Shown here one piece after another: positions 21,127 to 25,564 of a DNA stretch of 25,564 bases. Below the pieces are notes generated by a model. That model was not told the origin of the DNA. It searched no databases and worked only from the letters and a program-made list of their open reading frames with translations. The stretch covers positions 1 through 25,564 of the forward strand of contig DAOQAU010000020.1 of the NCBI GenBank assembly GCA_035354275.1, read 5' to 3'. The translations under genes and the position numbers were made by a program. Source of the DNA: DAOQAU01 sp035354275. GTDB taxonomy: Bacteria > Cyanobacteriota > Vampirovibrionia > Gastranaerophilales > Gastranaerophilaceae. The stretch's first letter is position 1, and each line of letters starts with the position of its first letter.

Positions 21127-21417
21127 TTATTCGCTGCTGTCTTTTTCTTCTTTTTCATAACAATTTGTAACCCAGTGGATTGCAAGGGCAGGTACTAAAA
21201 ACAGAAATATAAGAATTGTTTTTATTAATCCCACAAATATTACCCACAAATTTTGATAAGTTATTACATCAACCCCGAAAGCACTTTGGTAAATGCTTGC
21301 AACGTAACATTTGCAAGGGTAATAAATCACCGCAGCTAAAATAAGAAAAAACAGTCCGACTACAAAACATTTATAAAAAATTTTTCTTAATACAATAAGT
21401 TGCTCTTTTATTTCCAT
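21127..21417 (-). CDS. Small two-helix membrane protein
   Basis: This 96-residue protein has two predicted membrane segments, about 16-35 (CFVVGLFFLILAAVIYYP) and 56-79 (LWVIFVGLIKTILIFLFLVP). A 20-residue extracytoplasmic stretch lies between them and the tail is acidic (EKEEKDSSE). An AAGGAGGG ribosome site makes translation very likely. The pattern, with LFLVPALAIHWV at the end of helix 2, recalls the small DUF6868-type membrane proteins, but that is from memory and not certain. Its function is unknown. It is followed on the opposite strand, convergently, by the M28 gene. Confidence 0.75.
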   Translation of the reverse strand: MEIKEQLIVLRKIFYKCFVVGLFFLILAAVIYYPCKCYVASIYQSAFGVDVITYQNLWVIFVGLIKTILIFLFLVPALAIHWVTNCYEKEEKDSSE

Positions 21418-21491
21418 ATAAAAGCCCTCCTTAAGATATTTTCAACAAAAAAAATCTTTTTTAAATTCTCTTTTCGGGTAATTATTAATTT

Positions 21492-21971
21492 TTAATCTTT
21501 ATTTTTCATATGAGAATGCATTGCCTCAGCAAAAAGTCTTAATCCGAAATAAGCTCCCAAGCCAAGTGCAATAGCTATTCCCGACACTCCAAACATTGTG
21601 GAAATTAAAACCCCGCCCAAAATAAATGCAAAAGCACCTGCCGCAGATGCCGAAGGAGTTTTGTCGCTAAAATCATCTTTTGATGCTTTATTTTCAGGCT
21701 TTTCCGTTTTTATAAACTCATCTGTTTTTATATTATTTTGTAAAGCTTTTGCTGCGTTTTGTCTAAATTTTATCGGCTCTGTATGTTGAATTTGAACGGC
21801 TTTGGACTTAATTTCAAAAATATCTCTGTCAAGCTTTTGGTCTATAACAATCCTGTCTTGAAATCTTCTATCCATACCGCTTCTGCGCTCCACATCAACA
21901 GGCATGTTCATCTGCCTTCTGTCGCTTGTAAATCGATATTGAGGATATAATTCACGTTTGGATTCTATCAT
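21492..21971 (-). CDS. Membrane-anchored protein with an RR..DRR basic N-terminus, unknown function
   Basis: This 159-residue protein has a strongly basic N-terminus with paired RR motifs (TSDRRQMN, VERRSGMDRRFQDR). A polar, probably disordered middle (about 50-105, rich in K, E, S and T) follows. The last ~45 residues form one or two glycine/alanine-rich membrane helices (AFAFILGGVLISTMFG, then ALGLGAYFGLRLF). The ERRSG.DRR-type motif occurs in many small bacterial membrane proteins of unknown role. An AAGGAA site precedes ATG 21971. It precedes the two-helix protein gene by 74 bp on the same strand, so the two may be cotranscribed. Confidence 0.7.
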   Translation of the reverse strand: MIESKRELYPQYRFTSDRRQMNMPVDVERRSGMDRRFQDRIVIDQKLDRDIFEIKSKAVQIQHTEPIKFRQNAAKALQNNIKTDEFIKTEKPENKASKDDFSDKTPSASAAGAFAFILGGVLISTMFGVSGIAIALGLGAYFGLRLFAEAMHSHMKNKD

Positions 21972-22038
21972 AAATTTTTCCTTATTCTTTCATTATAAAA
22001 CCACAACAAATAAATAATTGCTATTTTAGTCTTTCTAA

Positions 22039-22067
22039 TTGAATAAATCTCAATTTACTGTTAAAAT
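22039..22067 (+). promoter_or_regulatory. Strong promoter giving a probably leaderless mRNA
   Basis: TTGAAT (22039-22044), 17 bp, then TAAAAT (22062-22067) with an extended TG-T. The expected start point, about 7 nt further on, is the A of the ATG at 22074. Confidence 0.65.
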
Positions 22068-22073
22068 GCATTT

Positions 22074-22340
22074 ATGAAAAAAATTATTTTGTTTTTATGT
22101 TTGTTAATATCTGCGCCAGTACTATCACAAGAGGCAGAAGGTTTTGCCGCAGATTCTCAGGGTGCTTCCTTGCAGGATAAACCTGATTACAACAAATCTG
22201 TTGATAAAGAAGTCCAAGGCTCTGATGATTTTTTTGATGAACTTATATATCCGCAATACGGTTCAAGCCAAAGCAATGATTTTGAAGGCAGACAAGACCA
22301 AAATCCGACAGAATCAAATTACGGGTATGACGGATCATAG
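22074..22340 (+). CDS. Small secreted acidic protein, unknown function
   Basis: The 88-residue protein opens with a textbook signal peptide (MKKIILFLCLLISAPVLS, cleavage near S18/Q19). The rest is a hydrophilic, low-complexity acidic chain rich in D, S, Q and N (SDDFFDELIYPQYGSSQ, then NYGYDGS). It has no cysteines after cleavage and no known domain. It has no ribosome site; the promoter lies directly in front of the start codon. It ends 15 bp before the iron-sulfur flavoprotein gene on the same strand. A disordered exported protein or a decaying gene are both possible. Confidence 0.65.
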   Translation: MKKIILFLCLLISAPVLSQEAEGFAADSQGASLQDKPDYNKSVDKEVQGSDDFFDELIYPQYGSSQSNDFEGRQDQNPTESNYGYDGS

Positions 22341-22355
22341 TAAAAGGAGAAATTT

Positions 22356-22982
22356 ATGCATGTAATAGCAATCAATGGCAGTCCTAAGTCTGAAGGAAAT
22401 ACTTATAATGCGCTTAAGCTTGTTTTGGAAGAACTTAAAAATCAAGGGATATCCGGAGAAATTATACATATAGGAAACAAAAATATCCGCGGATGTCTTG
22501 CATGTGGGGGGTGCTTTAAAAATAAAGACGAGAGCTGTGTTATAAAAGATGAAGTAAATGAATGTATTCAAAAAATGAAGGAAGCTGATGGTATATTAAT
22601 CGGCTCTCCTGTTTATTATGCTTCGATTGCGGGAACTTTAAAATGTTTTCTTGACAGAACTTTTTATGTTTGCTCCGCAAACGGAGGACTTTTAAGGCAC
22701 AAAGTAGGTGCAAGTGTTGTTGTAGCAAGACGTTCGGGAGAAGTCGCAGCTTTTGACCATTTAAACCATTACTTTACGATAGCAGAAATGTTTATGCCTT
22801 CATCAAATTACTGGAACGTTATCCACGGAAGGATGCCGGGAGAAGTTTTGCTTGATGAAGAAGGGGTGCAGATAATGAGAGTTTTAGGCAAGAATATGGC
22901 ATACCTTTTAAAACAACTTAAAACAGGAACACAGACAGCACCCGAGCAAGAACAAAAAATGCTTACAAATTTTATCAGATAA
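22356..22982 (+). CDS. Iron-sulfur flavoprotein / NAD(P)H-dependent FMN reductase-like
   Basis: This is a flavodoxin-fold FMN protein. The phosphate-binding loop is NGSPKSEGNT (7-16) and the second FMN contact is IGSPVYYASIAG. It carries the compact cysteine motif CX2CX2CX7C (C47, C50, C53, C61), the hallmark of iron-sulfur flavoproteins, which would bind a [4Fe-4S] cluster. Such proteins shuttle electrons, for example to oxygen-detoxifying or reductive enzymes, in anaerobes; the partner here is unknown. The 208 residues match the family. An AAGGAG site precedes ATG 22356, and it is flanked by two exported-protein genes in the same direction. Confidence 0.9.
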   Translation: MHVIAINGSPKSEGNTYNALKLVLEELKNQGISGEIIHIGNKNIRGCLACGGCFKNKDESCVIKDEVNECIQKMKEADGILIGSPVYYASIAGTLKCFLDRTFYVCSANGGLLRHKVGASVVVARRSGEVAAFDHLNHYFTIAEMFMPSSNYWNVIHGRMPGEVLLDEEGVQIMRVLGKNMAYLLKQLKTGTQTAPEQEQKMLTNFIR

Positions 22983-22996
22983 GATTGAGTCATTGT

Positions 22997-24310
22997 ATGA
23001 AAAGATTTAAAAAAATATTTATATTGTTATTATTTTTTCTCCTTAATATCTGCAATTATGCTTTTTCACAAAATAATTATTCAAATGCCGCAATTCAAAT
23101 TTATAACTCAGGCGTGAATTTTCACAAACAGCATAATTTTGATTTGGCAGAACAAAAATATTTTCAAGTCTTAAAGATTCAGCCGAATTTTATTGAAGCT
23201 AAAAATAATTTGGCTTTACTTTACTACAATAAAGCAGTGAACAACTTATCTTCGTCCAATTATACTGATTCTATTGTGTATGCCCAAAAAGCACTCTCAT
23301 ATGGCTATAAGCCTCTTGAATGCTATAATATTATTGCAAACTGTTATATGCAAATGAAAGATTATGAAAATCTTATTTTAATTGGAAATAAATTAGATAC
23401 GCTTTCTCCAAATGACGAATTTATCCTTAATTATCTGGCACTTGCATATATGAATACAAATCAAAATGAAAAAGCTCGAGATATTTATCAAAAAATATTA
23501 TTGATTAATCCTGATGATAAGGCTGCACAACAAAATATAAAATATATCAACTATTGTCATAGTCAGAAAGTTTTAAATAATTCTATAAATAATTTACCGA
23601 CAGTGGCTCATGCCCCGGCTTCTTTGTACAGGCTGATTAAGCCTTCTGCAGGAATTACTCAGGGCACCGTTGATAAAATGAAATATATTTTGGATTTAAT
23701 TTGGAGCGAACCAAACGGTCAAATACTTTTACAAGAATTTTTAAATAAAAAAATTCCGATAAAGATATCTCAAGGAACCGTAACCGCAAATGCGATGTTG
23801 CAAAACAAAAAAAACACGCTTTTACTTTACGGATTTATTCCTGTTTTTTCTTATGATACATCTTCAATCTCTGTTAATATTGCATTTAATTACATTTCGG
23901 ATTTTTTTAATCCAAACATTGACTCCGGACATAGAATTTATGACTTACAAGTTTTTGTCCATGAATTTGGTCATGCTTTTATGTTATGCAAAAATTCAGG
24001 GCACAGAGATTCTATTGAAGAAGAATTAGGCGTTTCAATGATTGGTTTTAATTCTGCTTACAAGATAATCATTGGCAAAGGTTTGACTAAAGAACAAACC
24101 GAAGAATATAGTTTGAATGTTTTACAATCTCTGTTATCGGACGAACATCGTAATTTACCGGTTTATAATGGTTTTGTCAGTGAAATACAAAGGTATGGTA
24201 TCGTTATGCCTTATCCTGAAATTTATTCAAACCTCCCCGCAATGTATAAAAAATTGCTTTGTGAAGAAAAAATTTCGCCTGTCCCTAATTTTTACGTTTA
24301 TAACAGATAA
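22997..24310 (+). CDS. Secreted TPR protein with a C-terminal HEXXH metallopeptidase-like domain
   Basis: ATG 22997 gives a signal peptide starting KRFKKIFILLLFFLLNIC and cleaving near AFS/Q (437 residues in all). Residues ~35-190 contain TPR-type repeats (NSGVNFHKQHNFDLAEQKYF; NLALLYYNKAV; YLALAYMNTNQNEKARDIY). From ~225 the sequence is unlike anything I recognise until VHEFGHAF, whose HEFGH (322-326) is a zinc-protease motif, followed by GHRDSIEEELG, which could hold the third ligand. No lipobox is visible. It starts 14 bp after the flavoprotein stop with no clear ribosome site, so it may be coupled to it. The combination suggests an exported peptidase that docks substrates through TPRs. 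The catalytic role is inferred from the motif only. Confidence 0.8.
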   Translation: MKRFKKIFILLLFFLLNICNYAFSQNNYSNAAIQIYNSGVNFHKQHNFDLAEQKYFQVLKIQPNFIEAKNNLALLYYNKAVNNLSSSNYTDSIVYAQKALSYGYKPLECYNIIANCYMQMKDYENLILIGNKLDTLSPNDEFILNYLALAYMNTNQNEKARDIYQKILLINPDDKAAQQNIKYINYCHSQKVLNNSINNLPTVAHAPASLYRLIKPSAGITQGTVDKMKYILDLIWSEPNGQILLQEFLNKKIPIKISQGTVTANAMLQNKKNTLLLYGFIPVFSYDTSSISVNIAFNYISDFFNPNIDSGHRIYDLQVFVHEFGHAFMLCKNSGHRDSIEEELGVSMIGFNSAYKIIIGKGLTKEQTEEYSLNVLQSLLSDEHRNLPVYNGFVSEIQRYGIVMPYPEIYSNLPAMYKKLLCEEKISPVPNFYVYNR

Positions 24311-24370
24311 TTTGATTTCAATTTGTAAAATTTATTTTAAATATTTCCGAACATTTTTTAACCCTGACTG

Positions 24371-24379
24371 TGATAAAAT
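24371..24379 (+). promoter_or_regulatory. Extended -10 promoter of the 2-hydroxyacid dehydrogenase gene
   Basis: TG-A-TAAAAT with a predicted start near 24386, giving a 29-nt leader with GAGGAG. No -35 is apparent. It has the same TGnTAAAAT form as the promoters of dut and the secreted protein at 22074. Confidence 0.5.
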
Positions 24380-24414
24380 TACTTTAGAAATTTACTTTTG
24401 CGAGGAGTCCATTT

Positions 24415-25449
24415 ATGAAAATAGTATTTTTTGACATAAGAGAAGATGAAACGGAGGCTTTTGGTGCTTTATGCAAAGGGGAGCGCAAAGGAAAATGCCA
24501 AATTGAATGTACATGCAAAATGCTTAAAGAAACGCTTAACGAGCAAACCGTTTTAACAGATGAAATTAAACAAGCTGAAGTTATTTCATGTTTTACTTTT
24601 TCAAGAGTGACAGAAAATGTATTGAAGCAGTTTCCTAATCTTAAATTAATTGCGCTTCGCTGTGTCGGGTTTAATCATATAGATGTTGAATATTGCAGAA
24701 AAAACAATATTCAGGTTTTAAACTCTTTCGGCTACGGAAATATAACGGTTGCAGAATTTGCATTTGCGCTTCTTTTTGACGTTTCAAGAAAAGTTACAAG
24801 AGCATACATTAATCTCAAAGAAGGTGAATTGAGCAAAGATTTTTATACCGGTTTTGAACTAAACGGAAAAACAATAGGAATAATCGGAACAGGCGCGATA
24901 GGAACTCAGGCAATCCGCATTGCAAAAGGTTTCGGAATGAATGTTTTGGGCTATGACCCTTTCCCCAAAAAAGAACTTGTGGAAAAATATCAGGTAAAAT
25001 ACGTTGAATTGGATGAACTTTTAAAAAATTCCGATGTTGTTTCGCTTCATTCCCCGCTTACAGAAGATAATTTTCATCTTATAAATGAAGAAAAAATAAA
25101 CTTGATGAAATCGACTGCCGTGCTTATAAACACAGCAAGGGGTGAATTGATAGATTCAAAAGCACTTTACGGTGCGCTTTCCGAGAACAGGATATTAGGT
25201 GCGGGGCTTGATGTTTTAGAAGCAGAAAACATGATTACCCAACCGGATACTATTTTGGATTTTGATTATCTGACAGATGATTACATAAGACAAACGCTGA
25301 TTAACGAAAGGCTTTTGAAGCTTCATAATGTTGTGGTGACGCCTCATATAGCATATAATTCAAAAGAGGCAAAAGAAAGAATAGTTTCAATTACTATGGA
25401 CAATATTGACAAATTTTTTCAAGGTGAAATTCAAAACAGTGTGTTATAA
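24415..25449 (+). CDS. D-2-hydroxyacid dehydrogenase, D-lactate dehydrogenase-like
   Basis: This NAD-dependent reductase of 2-keto acids has 344 residues. The Rossmann motif is GIIGTGAIGTQAIRIAKGFG (~155-174), with D in LGYDPF for NAD. The active-site triad is R in NTARGELID, E in DVLEAEN and H in TPHIAYNS. The insert between the last two (ILDFDYLTDDYI...NERLLKL) is typical of D-lactate dehydrogenases (LdhA group), so pyruvate is the probable substrate and fermentation the probable role. A cluster of four cysteines (C20, C28, C32, C34), not usual in LdhA as I know it, sits in the N-terminal substrate domain. GAGGAG lies 7 nt before ATG 24415. Confidence 0.88.
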   Translation: MKIVFFDIREDETEAFGALCKGERKGKCQIECTCKMLKETLNEQTVLTDEIKQAEVISCFTFSRVTENVLKQFPNLKLIALRCVGFNHIDVEYCRKNNIQVLNSFGYGNITVAEFAFALLFDVSRKVTRAYINLKEGELSKDFYTGFELNGKTIGIIGTGAIGTQAIRIAKGFGMNVLGYDPFPKKELVEKYQVKYVELDELLKNSDVVSLHSPLTEDNFHLINEEKINLMKSTAVLINTARGELIDSKALYGALSENRILGAGLDVLEAENMITQPDTILDFDYLTDDYIRQTLINERLLKLHNVVVTPHIAYNSKEAKERIVSITMDNIDKFFQGEIQNSVL

Positions 25450-25500
25450 TTTGGCGTTAAGGTGGAATACAATAAAAAGCAGCAAACTCGGAGATGAAAA

Positions 25501-25564
25501 ATGATAAACAAAGCAAGAAGAGCGGATAATATTATCGAATGGATTATTATTGGAATTGTTGCGA
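25501..25564 (+). CDS. N-terminus of a membrane protein, truncated by the window end
   Basis: An ATG at 25501 with GGAGAT 7 nt upstream opens a frame of 21 codons to the window end: a basic start (INKARRADN), then a hydrophobic segment (IIEWIIIGIVA) beginning a membrane helix. Polytopic polysaccharide-ligase-type proteins often start this way, but too little is present to name it. Confidence 0.55.
   Translation, partial: MINKARRADNIIEWIIIGIVA

Overview
This is a low-G+C window from a Gram-negative-type (diderm) bacterium. It has consecutive lipid A genes in the order lpxD-lpxC-fabZ-lpxA, a phosphate-selective-porin-like outer membrane protein, and a YidC whose extra domain sits between its membrane segments, as in cyanobacterial YidC rather than at the N-terminus as in proteobacteria. 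NarL-type regulators, a degenerate PilB/GspE-type ATPase and the AT-rich intergenic repeats add to this. I infer a non-photosynthetic relative of cyanobacteria (Melainabacteria/Vampirovibrionia, perhaps Gastranaerophilales). That placement rests on family knowledge and gene order, not on a search.

Layout. 1-2648 (+): lipid A/fatty acid block, with lpxD cut by the window edge. 2652-4854 (-): queA and yidC. 4855-5929: a gene-poor stretch with a possible structured RNA, tRNA-Pro(UGG), and two exact 276-bp tandem units, each carrying the tRNA 3' end and its terminator. 5930-8943: a small unknown gene, an Orn/Lys/Arg-type decarboxylase (-) and a divergent porin (+). 9082-13729: a signalling block with a NarL-type regulator (+), then on the minus strand a hybrid sensor kinase, a single-domain receiver and a degenerate PilB/GspE-like ATPase. 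13935-15515: rpsP with a long acidic tail, an unknown gene and dut. 15540-18899 (-): a RAYT (REP-associated tyrosine transposase) and alaS. 19283-19955: tRNA-Arg(UCU) and tRNA-Arg(CCU), the latter followed by structured repeats ending in its 3' end. 20050-25564: an M28 peptidase, two small membrane proteins, a small secreted protein, an iron-sulfur flavoprotein, a secreted TPR/HEXXH protein, a D-2-hydroxyacid dehydrogenase and the start of another membrane gene.

The most unusual region is 15540-18899. A 24-nt REP element (GTAG head plus a perfect 8-bp hairpin) occurs three times within 561 bp. One copy lies in frame inside the RAYT gene, one lies between RAYT and alaS in inverted orientation, and one lies in frame inside alaS. 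The alaS copy sits exactly where the synthetase ends and a LuxR/NarL-type DNA-binding domain begins. This gives a 922-residue alanyl-tRNA synthetase with a C-terminal HTH, whose HTH segment is bracketed by inverted REPs. By hand count the HTH matches that of the NarL-type regulator at 9082-9750 at 36 of 61 positions.

A second theme is tRNA 3' ends used as anchors. Both tRNA-Pro and tRNA-Arg(CCU) are followed by short units that repeat the tRNA 3' terminus. A third theme is degenerate intergenic repeats shared between distant gaps.
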